Assembly (NCBI GenBank): GCA_029204225.1
Contig: MU832590.1
Location: 1 to 64,000, forward strand
DNA from: Diphasiastrum complanatum
Lineage: Eukaryota; Streptophyta; Lycopodiopsida; Lycopodiales; Lycopodiaceae
Direction of reading: 5' to 3'
Length of the DNA stretch: 64,000 nt
Part shown: piece after piece, positions 26,936 to 37,689 of the stretch
How positions within the stretch are numbered: the stretch's first letter is position 1
How the letters are laid out: each line of letters starts with the position of its first letter
Program-made: the position numbers and the translations under genes
The notes under the pieces: generated by a model
What the model was told of the DNA's origin: nothing
What the model saw: the letters and a program-made list of their open reading frames with translations, nothing else
The model's database searches: none

Positions 26936-27770
26936 AGAAAATGACCTATTTTGATCTACAAAAGATCACTAAGAGTGATTGGTAGCTTGGGATCTTGATC
27001 CACATCAAGACTAGCTTCCAATTCAATTTTAGTGATTCCAAGCAAGAACAATAAAAAAATGATGATCCATGGCTTGACACATGTGAAGTACTGTTACTGT
27101 ACGGCCTGATAACAAAGACTAAGTTTACTTATGAAATACTAAGCATTCATTCACAAAGAAGTTGCTAAAGAGAGTGAAAACAACAAGATTGCTCCACAAA
27201 CCAATGTTTCTCATCATTTGCCTCACAATGGATCCATCATGGATCAAGTACATAATCATGATAATCTCTCTCTAAACTGCATCCAACACGTGGGACAACT
27301 CATTGTACTCATCCATATCCACTTTGGGTAAGATCTATCTAATTTGCCACATCATCAATTGGTGGTTTGTGTGGACCTTCTAGATTCCTACAATCTAGGA
27401 CCTAACTCCTATAATTTAGGAGATTTGACTCAAATAAAATCTATATACCATGGATCTGAACTTTATGATTGACATTTCACATGTGGGAGACCACTCCTAT
27501 CCATGTGATATAGCATTTTCTACCACTAGAATGGTGCCAAGTGGCATAACACTACTAAACTAGTTTTTGGCCAATTTAACCAGTAGTTTCCAAATTAAAT
27601 GATATGTACAACCTATATGATCTATCTAAATGACTTGGGAATAGATTTCACACATGGGAAAAGGCTCCACACATGTCTAATGATGATAGATACAAGTCAT
27701 TATGGTATTTACAAGATTTGATCAAGTTAGCTTTTACAAATTCTAACATATGGACAACACAAGCGCAATC
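26936..27770. other. Decayed LTR-like DNA, no gene
   Basis: Around 27390-27430, 'ctaggacctaactcctataatttagg' resembles the 'ataggacctaaatcctag' block in the LTRs at 32482 and 36353, so part of it is probably a distant LTR relative. No coding signal. Confidence 0.35.
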
Positions 27771-27779
27771 TCCATGACT

Positions 27780-27992
27780 CAAGATCCAGTTTTCCATTCC
27801 AAGACTAAGCATATACCACTCAGATATCATCATATCAAAGATCTTGTATAGAAAAAAGAGATTCAAATTAAATATGTGAAGACCACAGAGATGACAACTG
27901 ATGTTCTCACAAAAGCCCTTGGAAAGCAACTGTTTGAAAAGCATAGGGAGCATATGGGAATTGGCTAAAAAAATCTTCAGTTCAAGAGGGAG
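27780..27992 (+). pseudogene. Ty1/copia RNase H C terminus and polypurine tract
   Basis: The frame reads V-F-H-S-K-T-K-H-I-P-L-R-Y-H-H-I, then [17 protein letters not shown], the usual copia C terminus, with one stop after D-L-V. It is followed by the polypurine tract ttcaagagggag and an LTR start TGTTGAAAAC at 27993. The LTR's right end was not found and the sequence soon loses LTR character. Confidence 0.8.
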
Positions 27993-28009
27993 TGTTGAAA
28001 ACTGAACTT

Positions 28010-30618
28010 CGCTTTCTTTCCTCCCTAAAGGCTTCCATGTGGTGCAGTCTGTTGAACAAGATCTAAACTTACAGAGTTAAGAGTTATGGAGAATTCACAA
28101 CTATTTAGATGCACATCAGAAACATCCATAACATGAATAATAAATATTGAAAAACTTCATATTGTGAATAATCAATACTTCCATTATATTAAATATAGAA
28201 ATTCCATCTGATGGATGTACAAAATTACTGCAAATTAGGTAACTACCTTATCACCCTCCTTGAAAGTGAGAACATGTTTCCAAAATCAATAGCCAGAGAA
28301 GGCAATTTACTAAATAACCATTCACAACCAAAAAATAAATCTCTACGAGCCAGGTCTGAAACATGAAAATTAACTAATTCTCTATGTCCTTGTATCAAAA
28401 TTGGGAGATGCGGCACTCTCACGTTCCAAGTCTCTATTGTACCTCTCTAATCGGTTGGATCTAGAAGGCAAAGAAGGGGTTTTGGATCTCCAACCGGGTG
28501 AGTAGTCGTGTGTAGTAACAGGTTTCGATCTAATGGAGAGAGAGTAAATAACGAAATGGGTATGGAGATCTAAGCCTGCTAAAGGTGTCAAGCTTATTGT
28601 AAGATCTAGAAGTGAAATGGCTTAAATCTTGGGGTGAGATTCATCATCCTATTTTCTTCTTTTTGGGTTTTCTTGATTTGGTTTTGATCCTTTCTTGGAC
28701 CTTGGTTTCTTTTGGGTTTGTCTAGGCATCCTTGGCTCTAGATCTTCTCCCAAGAGGTTGATCTTCTCAAGGGAGGTGAACAATGAAAGGAAATCCTACC
28801 TATGGATCTTAATGATCTCTAAAAATTTTCAAACTAAGTTCTGAATCGTCTCTAAATGTAATTGGGTGTTCACTACATGCATGATTCATTGCTAATTAAA
28901 TGTGTTGCTTATATTGTAGATCCCCCCCAGCATAATGACTCATTCAATTGTAGTTAATATATTATGTACAATGCCAAACTCTTTTTTGAGTGGTATAACC
29001 TTTAGGAAGAAGTCTACTTTGCAAAGGTGAATTGTAAGTACAGAAGTTTTGCAATCATCATTATGTACTACTTTTTAATATTTGATGTCTTGATGATTAT
29101 TCTCTTGCAGTTTTTGCCTAGTGACTACACTAGCTATGATGTGTACAAATTCAAACAAGAATCAATTTTGAGCATCATTGTGAGGGCTATATCTTATGTT
29201 GTGCCCTCTCAAAGGCCTTCAAGTGCTAATGATGTACATATACAGAACAAAGAAGAGAACTTTGAAAATGCCCCAAATACGTAGATAGACAACAATAGAT
29301 AGATATAGACCAATATTAAAAAACATCTGTACAAAAATCATTTGTACAATTGTACCGAAGCCCCCCAACTTTGGACTATATTTATTCTAATAAAGGCATG
29401 AGTTTATACATTGACTTTCAATTTTCTTCTGTTCTATTGTTCTTTTACAATGTTGTTATTGTAGGAAGAACCTTGCAATTTATTATCAACTCCCGTCTTT
29501 TTCATACTTGTATGAAAATCAATGTGTTAGTGTACATATTTATTGCATAGACTTGTATTATTGATTATATGCAATGAATAAACAATGATAAGCATTAAAT
29601 CCTTACCAATTGTTCATTTATGATGAATCCAAAATAATCAGGTAGAAGATCATTGTGCATTAAGACAAAGCTCTATTCTAATTTTATGTAAGTTCCAATG
29701 CTCTTCGTTAGACCCTCTTTCTTGGCAATGGAATGGCTTCAAGCTTTTCAAAATTGCCATTGCATATCCATAATATATTTGGATTCATAAAAAATTTATA
29801 CATGATTATCTGCAAGCTCTTTTGGACTTGATCCCCTATATTGTAATTTCTCAATATTTAAATAAATGACATCCAATATATTTGAAGGAGATTGTGCTAG
29901 CTCCCATTCACTTATAAGCGATGGATATAAATCTGCAAGAATGAAAGACTTATCTTATGAAAGAAATGATGTCCATAAGCTCTTAAATCAGAAAAGATAA
30001 ATTAAAGCATAAAGATGTAAGCAGTGTGATCAATTACAAATACATTTTTGACAATCATGAATATCGAAATCTTGTTAATTTAGTTTTGAATTCATATAAA
30101 AATATTGCACTGAAAATTCTTGGATTGACTGTCCTCCCCAAAAGTTCCAAAAACTCGAAGGATCCTTATTTTGCAATAAGATTTGCATGTCATCTTTCCT
30201 TTAAATTTTTTTGGCTAAAACCTTCCTTTTGAAGTGGATGTACACTACTTATTGTCGACCTATGATCTAGGTCAATGTAGTTATTCAATTTGCATAATAT
30301 TAACTAATATAGCTTAGTATTTTTAACTTGAGATATTGTTATTGAACAAATTAGCACGGTTAGGTTGGGCATAGCCAATGAATGGAGTGCTTCCATATTG
30401 TTGAACGACAAATCAAAATTTCTTGAAAGTTAATTCCATTTTTTAATTTATGTGAGCTACGATACATAGATTCAAATGTATGCATTTTGATTGGGCCAAA
30501 TGTTGGATGAAATCAAAGATACAATATAAATGCATCTTTACAAAGGATCATTTTAGAACTCCTCTAATGTTTGGCCAACATATACCATGCTCCTATATAG
30601 GTTGTAACTTGTAAATTA
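28010..30618. other. Gene-free stretch
   Basis: Short AT-rich frames only (the longest about 85 codons), no domain, no clear repeat. Possibly the remains of the LTR that starts at 27993 plus decayed intergenic DNA. Confidence 0.45.
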
Positions 30619-31055
30619 CTTGGTGTGAAAAATTGCCTACATTGGCAAATCTAGCCATGTAGAATATTGTACATTTTGTCAATATTGTTTGTTGGTTACT
30701 TGAATGGCCAAAGTGCCACTTGTACATTCACACCTAAAGTAGGTTACCACGAGTCAAGAGGAGTGGTTGTGTCCATTTGGTAGTGATTCCTACTTTGTAG
30801 GATCTAGACCATGATTTATGATAATACGTTCGTACTGCTTGGCCCGTTGGTTTGTCTATGCTCGAAATTATCTTGACCTTACCTACCAAGCATGACTCTT
30901 GGATCTAGGCTAGGGTTTTCACATTAGGGCAAGAAAGTTGAGTCTACTTCCTTTTTACATGCTGGATTTTCACCTAACTTAGCAAAGGAAGTGTCTTATG
31001 CTATGTATTCTCATTCTCTATAGTGAGGAGATAGAAACTTTTTGGAGCCTCAAGG

Positions 31056-31743
31056 AGGCTTATTTATTGGCTCCTTGATCTATTTAACTATAACAAGACC
31101 TCATCTTAGTTATAGTGTTGGAAAGTTAAGCCGATTCATGCAAAGTCCTCTAGTTTCACATTGGAAGATGACCTAAAGAGTTCTTAGATACTATTAATCT
31201 ACTAAGAATTTTGGCATTTTGTATAGAGGGACTAATCTTGGCTTAAGAGCCTATACTGACTCGATTTTTGCAGGTGAGAAAGTTGATAGAAGATCAACAA
31301 GTGCTTTTGCCAACTTTCTATGTGATGGAGTAGTATCATGGCTTTCCAAAAAACAAGATACCATCTCCCTATCTTCCACAGAATCCGAATACAAGGCCTT
31401 GACATCAACATGCAAGGAGGTCTTGTGGCTCAAAAGGCTATTGGTGGAGGTTCATGTCATGGAGGAGGAGATTCCTATCATCTATTGTGACAACCAATCA
31501 GCCCAATCACTTGCAACTAATCCTACATTCCATGCAAGGAGCAAACACATCGAGATTGCTCATCATTTCGTGAGGGAAAAAGTGAAAGCCAAAGAGATTA
31601 AGCTCCAACATGTGCCATCATCAAGTTGCTTCGCTGATTTGCTTACTAAATCTTTACCTAAAGATTCATTTATCAAGCTTAGATCTTCAATTGGAGTTAT
31701 TGGTAAATGCATTGTGATTTCCAAAGCTAGATTTGAGGAGGAG
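31056..31743 (+). pseudogene. Ty1/copia RNase H of the deleted element
   Basis: Starts within the G-S-L-I-Y-L-T-I-T-R-P connection and has stops near 31170 and 31197. It is then open from 31219 to 31782, with A-Y-T-D-S-I-F-A-G, D-R-R-S-T-S, T-I-S-L-S-S-T-E-S-E-Y, I-Y-C-D-N-Q-S-A, R-S-K-H-I-E-I-A-H-H-F-V-R-E and D-L-L-T-K-S-L-P. All RNase H acidic positions expected of copia appear present in the open part. The frame runs into the LTR and stops there. Without gag, integrase and most of the polymerase it cannot be autonomous. Confidence 0.9.
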
Positions 31744-32434
31744 TGTGAAAAATTGCCTACAGTGACAAATCTAGCCATGTAGAATATTGTACATTTTGTC
31801 AATATTGTTTGTTGGTTACTTGAATGGCCAAAGTGCCACTTGTACATTCACACCTAAAGTAGGTTACCACGAGTCAAGAGGAGTGGTTGTGTCCATTTGG
31901 TAGTGATTCCTACTTTGTAGGATCTAGACCATGATTTATGATGAGATTTGTACCTACCATGCACCTATCAAGCATGACTCTTGGATCTAGGCTAGGGTTT
32001 TCACATTAGGGCAAGAAAGTTGAGTCTACTTCCTTATTACATGCTGGATTTTCACCTAACTTAGCAAAGGAAGTGTCTTTTACTATGTTTCCTCATCCTC
32101 CATAGTGAGGAGATAGAAATTTTTTGGAGCCTCAAGGAAAAACTCAAGTTTCCTCTCATTGTATGGTGATTGCTTTTGATTCCAATGAAACCCAGCTTTG
32201 GCACATTCTAAACACTGTCTACAGGCCGTACTACAGCCTTATTTCCACACGTGTGGAGTTGGATTATAGTTATTGATCAATGCTTTGATTATCTCTACTT
32301 GTTTTCTATCAAGCTGCTAAACTAGATCTTGTTCTCTGATGACTAGTATCTGATAGATTTTTTAACAAGCACACAATCAACCTTGTGGATCATTCAAAGA
32401 TCCATTTATGGTCCTTAGTACTGTACTTTTAACA
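31744..32434 (+). repeat. 3' LTR of the deleted copia element
   Basis: About 691 bases from TGTGAAAAATTGCC to CTTTTAACA. Contains a perfect 12-bp palindrome CCACACGTGTGG at 32245-32256 (a G-box core) next to 'ggccgtactacagcc', an arrangement shared with the LTRs at 32482 and 36353. Confidence 0.85.
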
Positions 32435-32481
32435 CTTGGGTGATATGGATTGGCATAAGAGACACATAAGTATGTAGATAT

Positions 32482-33183
32482 TGTGAAGAATCGCCAAAAA
32501 TTGGCAAATTTAGCTTGATAAAAAACCATGTAGAATAGTGTAGATTGTGTACACAAGTGGGCCCCACACATGTGAGGCCATGATGCCACGTGGGAAACCC
32601 ATTCTAATGTAGGCTAGGTCAAGTCCATAGGGTTGGTCATGTCATTTTGGTAGTGATTCCTAGTTTATAGGACCTAAATCCTAGATTTAAGGTGAAAATT
32701 TGACCAACTAGCTATCTACCAAGCATGACTCTAGGAAATAGACTAAGGTTTCATTTTAGGTCAAGGAGAGTGAGTTAACTTCCTTATTACATGCTGGAAA
32801 TCCACCTAACTTCAAGAAGGAAGTCGAATTTGCTATGTATTCCGTCTCTCCATAGTGAGAAGATAGAAAATTTTTGGAGCTCATTGGCAATCTCAAGCTA
32901 GTTCACTATGTATATTGAGTTTTTGTGATCCAAATGAAACCAAATCAATTTCTACTTGTTTCTCGGGTTGAAGGCCGTACTACAGCTTGTAGTACACACG
33001 TGTGGGCTCGGATTTTGATGTTGATCAATGCTTTTGATTGTTAATGCTTGTTGTTTGTCAAATTGCCAATCTAGATCAACTTTTTTGTGTCTAGTTTTTT
33101 GATAGATTGTTAAGCAAGCATCCAATCACTCTTGTGGATATTTTGTAGATCCATTTATGGTCCTAAAGTACAGTACTTTCACA
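32482..33183 (+). repeat. 5' LTR
   Basis: 702 bases, same length as its partner. Holds CACACGTGTG at 32995-33004 and directly abuts the primer site at 33184. Confidence 0.93.
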
Positions 33184-33196
33184 TGGTATCAAAGCC
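33184..33196 (+). promoter_or_regulatory. Primer binding site
   Basis: TGGTATCAAAGCC: one base off the standard initiator tRNA-Met site TGGTATCAGAGCC, placed directly after the 5' LTR's terminal CA. Confidence 0.9.
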
Positions 33197-33621
33197 AAGT
33201 ACAAGAGCATAAGCCATTGATCTAATGCAAATCCATTTTTAGCAAGTTTTGGTGCTAAAAACTAGTATTGAGAGGGCAAGCTAGAATCTTGATTTTGGTG
33301 AGGAGATTTGATCCCAAACTTGGTAGGGGTCCAAATTCGTACTGTCCACATGTGTGGGCACCTCTGAACCTGCATTTAATGCATGGTATTCATTTGATCC
33401 AAAAAAAAAATTCAACTTGTGAGCTGTTGGTGTAATTTTTGGTGGAGATCCTAGGATAATCTACCAAAATCATTTGCCATTGATTAGATTTGAATTTGTT
33501 TCATGGAATCTAATTAATCTAGGCTGAGTTCAAGTCCTATTAAGGTTAAAAACAGGTCTTGAAAGTACACCAAGAAGGAAGAAAGAGATTAAGTCATTTT
33601 TTTGTCCAAAAACAGCCAAAA

Positions 33622-33970
33622 TTGGCAAGATTTGATTGTAAGTAGATTTCACATCATCTTATCTTCATTCCAACTTTGTGAGGGAGTGCTAGAACTGAGA
33701 TTATAAGTCCATTTGTTGGATTAGAAATCTAATTTGAGTGAAAAACTACAAGAGAGAGACCTTAGTGAGTTTCTAGAGACAGTCAAATCCATTTCTTGGC
33801 AAGATTTGTTTGAAAGTAGTTTTCACTCCATCTTATCTTCATTCCAGCTTTGTGAGAGAGTGATAGAACTGTGATTATAAGTCCATTTGTTGGATTAGAA
33901 ATCAAATTTGAGTGAAACACTGCAAGTGTGAGACCTTTGTGAGTTTCAAGTCAATCAAATCTATTTCTTG
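33622..33970 (+). repeat. 174-bp tandem duplication in the element's leader
   Basis: A unit starting ttggcaagattt at 33622 recurs at 33796 with about 10% change, including 'ccatttgttggattagaaat' in both. It lies just upstream of the gag start, where packaging signals are expected in LTR elements; a role there is speculation. Confidence 0.85.
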
Positions 33971-36142
33971 TTTGTAGAAGTCACTAGTAAGATGGGATCT
34001 GCTGGAGCATACCTTCTAGAAACTAGTGAGAGATTGAATTCTACAAATTATGCTATTTGGAAAGTTAGAATGGAGTCACTCTTGGTGCTCCAAGACCTTC
34101 ATGAGTTCTTGATTGAAGATGAAGATGAACCTCTAGGTGCACATGAGTTAGCTAGATACAAGAAGAGATCTAGGCTTGCACTTCATTGTGTGAAGATGAA
34201 TGTGAGCGATGATTTGCTGAGAGAAGTATCAGCATGTACTAGTGCTAAAGAGGCTTGGAAGTCTTTAAAATCAATCTATGAATTTAGTAACACTTCAAGA
34301 GTACTCATGCTTAGAAATCAGATTTTCCAAAGCATGAAGAGAAGTGAGGAATGTGCACAAGATTATGTACTCAGAATCAAGTCTCTGAATAGGGAGTTGG
34401 CTTCCATTGGAGAGAAGACTCATGATGGAGAGCTTGTACAAATTGTTCTTAATGGTCTAGGAGATGACTTTGCAAATTTGGTCCAAAGTTTTGCCATCCA
34501 AGACACTTTGCCAACTATAGAAAAACTTCACAGTGTATTAGTGGTTGAAGAGTGTAGGATGCTCCATGCAAAATCTAGGATGAGTTCCTTGTCATTGCAG
34601 GATGGTGATGAGAAGGCCAATTTCTCATTCAAGGGCAAAAAGAAGACCAACGGAAAGAAGAAGCATCCAAAGGAGGCCAAAGAAGAGGATGATGCATCAA
34701 CCTCAAAGGACAAGTCAGAGCATAAATGCTTCTTTTGTGGAAAGAAGGGACATTATGCATCTGAATGTTACAAGAGGCTAAGAGCACAAGTGGAGGAGGA
34801 CAAAGAAGGAAACCTTGCAAATGAGGAGGAGGAGGATAAAGTAGATGTATTCTTGATGGCATCTACATCCTCACCAACAAGCAATAGCAATTTAAGAGAC
34901 AATTGGTGGATCGACAGTGGGGCTAGCTCCCACATGTCTTGTGAAAAGGATTTTTTCTCAACCTTACACTCTTTCAATGCTGCTAAAAAGTTTGTCTTTA
35001 CTGCAAATGATGAAGAGTATAGGATAGATGGTGTTGGTACCATCTTTTTGTGTCTAGAATCCTCAAAATGCATGGATCTAGAAAATGTCCTTTATGTACC
35101 ATCAATCACCAAGAATATGCTTAGTGTTGGTCTACTCTTAGAAAGTGGTTTGGATGTCCACTTTAAGCATGGTGTTTGCTTCATCTTGAAAAATAATGTT
35201 TGCATTACAAAGGGATTTAAGCATGGAAGATTGTTTAAGTTAGAAGCTAGTGTTGCTTTTGAAAGAATGAGCTTGGCAAAGGAGGAGATCACTCAAGAGG
35301 AGATCTTGGCAAAGTGTGATCTTGCTTGCATTGAGGAGGAGCATCAAAAGGAGGAAGATCTTGAGGATCAGCCTCAAAGCATGAGAGTTCCAAGGGAATC
35401 CTCAATGACAATGGCCGAGTCATCAAATTGCATGCAAATTGTCCATTCAAGTGTGCATCTTGCAAGGGTGGTGAGCATTGGAGAGTCTACTATCTTTGAA
35501 TACTTTTTGGAAAGTAGTAGTAGACATGAGGTGACTTGTTTCTTATCTTTAAGATCCATGGTGTTTATTACTTTGTATGATAAGACAATGAAATGGAATG
35601 CTTTGAAATCTACATTTGTTGTTGATAAAGCATTGGATAACTATTTTTGTAATAGTTTGAATAGAGTCATAAAAGATGAAACATCATTTGCTTTGGAAAT
35701 CTTTGTGTACACATGCTTTGTGCATGATCATTCCAATGTAAGGACCAAAGATTATCCTATTTCAATGATAGGAATAATGGTAGTGTTTTGCTCTTCAAGT
35801 AGAGATTGTAGAATCTACTTGTTTTCAACCAAAGAATTTGTTAATGGTGGAAATGTGATCTTTCAAGAGAGGAAGATTTGTAAACTTGAAGAAGCACCTT
35901 TGGATGAACACCTTATTCAATTCATTGATGTTTTGGAGTCAATTCAAGTGGAGGATCAAGCTCAAGACCCGAGGACTCCAAGAAGAATCTTGAGTATCAA
36001 GATGGAGCCATCAAGGCTCAATCATATGGATCAAGCAAGGCAAGTTGTCTTTGGCAACATTATTTATGCACTTAATATTTTAATTGATGTATCTTCAAGT
36101 GCACAAAATGCCTTGGAATCCACGGCTTGGCATGATGTTTAG
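33968..36142 (+). CDS. Gag-protease polyprotein of a non-autonomous copia-type element
   Basis: One uninterrupted frame of 724 residues. The N-terminal copia gag domain carries L-N-S-T-N-Y-A-I-W-K-V-R-M-E (about 24-37). A Lys-rich stretch follows, then a zinc knuckle C254-X2-C257-X4-H262-X4-C267 and an aspartic protease motif W-W-I-D316-S-G-A-S-S-H-M. After about residue 440 the usual gag-pre-integrase, integrase core and polymerase are missing. The remaining 280 residues match nothing I know, except for a short V-N-G-G-N-V-I-F-Q-E-R block (about 633-643), similar to the end of copia integrases. The start is the first ATG (33968) after the leader; a second in-frame ATG follows at residue 9. 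The open frame argues for recent selection or recent spread by mobilisation in trans. Confidence 0.9.
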   Translation: MFVEVTSKMGSAGAYLLETSERLNSTNYAIWKVRMESLLVLQDLHEFLIEDEDEPLGAHELARYKKRSRLALHCVKMNVSDDLLREVSACTSAKEAWKSLKSIYEFSNTSRVLMLRNQIFQSMKRSEECAQDYVLRIKSLNRELASIGEKTHDGELVQIVLNGLGDDFANLVQSFAIQDTLPTIEKLHSVLVVEECRMLHAKSRMSSLSLQDGDEKANFSFKGKKKTNGKKKHPKEAKEEDDASTSKDKSEHKCFFCGKKGHYASECYKRLRAQVEEDKEGNLANEEEEDKVDVFLMASTSSPTSNSNLRDNWWIDSGASSHMSCEKDFFSTLHSFNAAKKFVFTANDEEYRIDGVGTIFLCLESSKCMDLENVLYVPSITKNMLSVGLLLESGLDVHFKHGVCFILKNNVCITKGFKHGRLFKLEASVAFERMSLAKEEITQEEILAKCDLACIEEEHQKEEDLEDQPQSMRVPRESSMTMAESSNCMQIVHSSVHLARVVSIGESTIFEYFLESSSRHEVTCFLSLRSMVFITLYDKTMKWNALKSTFVVDKALDNYFCNSLNRVIKDETSFALEIFVYTCFVHDHSNVRTKDYPISMIGIMVVFCSSSRDCRIYLFSTKEFVNGGNVIFQERKICKLEEAPLDEHLIQFIDVLESIQVEDQAQDPRTPRRILSIKMEPSRLNHMDQARQVVFGNIIYALNILIDVSSSAQNALESTAWHDV

Positions 36143-36352
36143 TTTTGAAGTGTGCTACATGTATATAGCCACATTTATGGAACATCTTGTAAGGGATCCT
36201 CTAAGAGGTGGTGAAAGATCCTTCATGGACATCATTCTCTATTGGAGTCTCAAAAGTTCCTTGTTTGTAGCTGGAATTTTTAGACAATTCTAAAAGCATT
36301 CATTCATCTAGCAAGAGAGTTGTAGATAGATCAAGCTAAATTTGAGGAGGAG

Positions 36353-37054
36353 TGTGAAGAATTGCCAAAAATTGGCAAATCTAGCTTGATAAAAAACCAT
36401 GTAGCATAGTGTAAATTGTGTACACAAGTGGGCCCCACACATGTGAGGCCATGATGCCACGTGGAAAACCCATCCTAATGTAGGCTAGGTCAAGTCCATA
36501 GGGTTGGTCATGTCATTTTGGTAGTGATTATTAGTTTATAGGACCTAAATCCTAGATTTAAGGTGAAAATTTGACCAACTAGCTATCTACCAAGCATGAC
36601 TCTAGGAAATAGACTAAGGTTTCATTTTAGGTCAAGGAGAGTGAGTTAACTTCCTTATTACATGCTGGAAATCCACCTAACTTCAAGAAAAAAGTCGAAT
36701 TTGCTATGTATTCCCTCTCTCCATAGTGAGAAGATAGAAAATTTTTGGAGCTCATTGGCAATCTCAAGCTAGTTCACTATGTACATTGAGTTTTTGTGAT
36801 CCAAATAAAACCAAATCAATTTCTACTTGTTTCTCAGGTTGAAGGCCGTACTACAGCCTGTAGTACACACGTGTGGGCTCGGATTTTGATGTTGATCAAT
36901 GCTTTTGATTGTTAATGCTTGTTGTTTGTCAAATTGCCAATCTAGATCAACTTTTTTGTGTCTAGTTTTTTGATAGATTGTTAAGCAAGCATCCAATCAC
37001 TCTTGTGGATCTTTTGTAGATCCATTTATGGTCCTAAAGTACAGTACTTTCACA
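36353..37054 (+). repeat. 3' LTR
   Basis: 702 bases, starting after the polypurine tract and ending at the GATAT target-site duplication. Contains an 8-bp-arm hairpin (gtactaca..tgtagtac, 36847-36865) immediately followed by CACACGTGTG (36866-36875). Confidence 0.93.
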
Positions 37055-37689
37055 GATATTTGTTCATAAGATATCTAAAGCGATTCAAAATTCTGATATG
37101 GCTAGCCATGCATTATGTGTACTAACAAGCAAATACTTGAAATAGACCAGTTAATAAGGCCTTCTCCAAAATTATGAAATTTATTTGAATTACATTTAGA
37201 CCAAAAAAAAAGTTAAAACTCTCCATGATTTGTACAATTTATATTAGCAAGACAAAGGTATAAATGATAGATCACATCTCTAAAGTCTGGATAGAAGGAG
37301 AGCCAATAGTTATATTTTGAGTAGTCTTCTTGAAATAACACCACTTGACTTTGACAAAACTAACCAAATACTTGATTCTCTCTCACACCAAAAGTCTTTT
37401 ACAAAACTTACCAAATACTTGATTCCCTCTCACACCAAAAGCCTTTCACAAAACTAACCAAAAAGCCCTTGATCCTAAAAGGACCCCAAGAAAAGAAACT
37501 TCATGCATGTGATTTATATTCTTAACATGGTGAGACAAATTTGATTGGATCATGAGAGAGACAATCACACACAACTCTTTGCATGAATGACTTTTGGTTG
37601 TAAACTACAAGAATCAACATTGCGCCAATTGTGTAAAATTCTTTACATAGATACATATCATACACGTTACTTGATGACTTGATACCATC

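Larger units (their letters stand above)
30624..32434 (+). mobile_element. Internally deleted Ty1/copia element with target-site duplication CTTGG
   Basis: Starts TGTGAAAAATTGCC at 30624, ends CTTTTAACA at 32434, and is flanked by CTTGG at 30619-30623 and 32435-32439. The left LTR is truncated (30624-31055); the right LTR is full (31744-32434, about 691 bases). They match closely except that a short segment near 30832-30885 differs. Between them lies only the end of the polymerase and RNase H. The polypurine tract (tttgaggaggag) precedes the right LTR. One deletion from inside the 5' LTR to the end of the polymerase gene explains the structure. The LTR resembles that of the neighbouring element at 32482. 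Confidence 0.88.
32482..37054 (+). mobile_element. Complete non-autonomous Ty1/copia-type element, TSD GATAT
   Basis: Two 702-base LTRs (32482-33183 and 36353-37054) run TGTGAAGAAT..CTTTCACA and are flanked by GATAT at 32477-32481 and 37055-37059. The primer site is TGGTATCAAAGCC (33184-33196) and the polypurine tract (tttgaggaggag) ends at 36352. By eye I count about 16 mismatches between the LTRs (roughly 2%), so insertion is fairly recent. The interior encodes one long gag-protease frame and no reverse transcriptase, RNase H or integrase core. It would depend on enzymes from a partner; the LTR and polypurine tract resemble the element at 30624, which belongs to a family that did encode RNase H. 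Confidence 0.93.
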
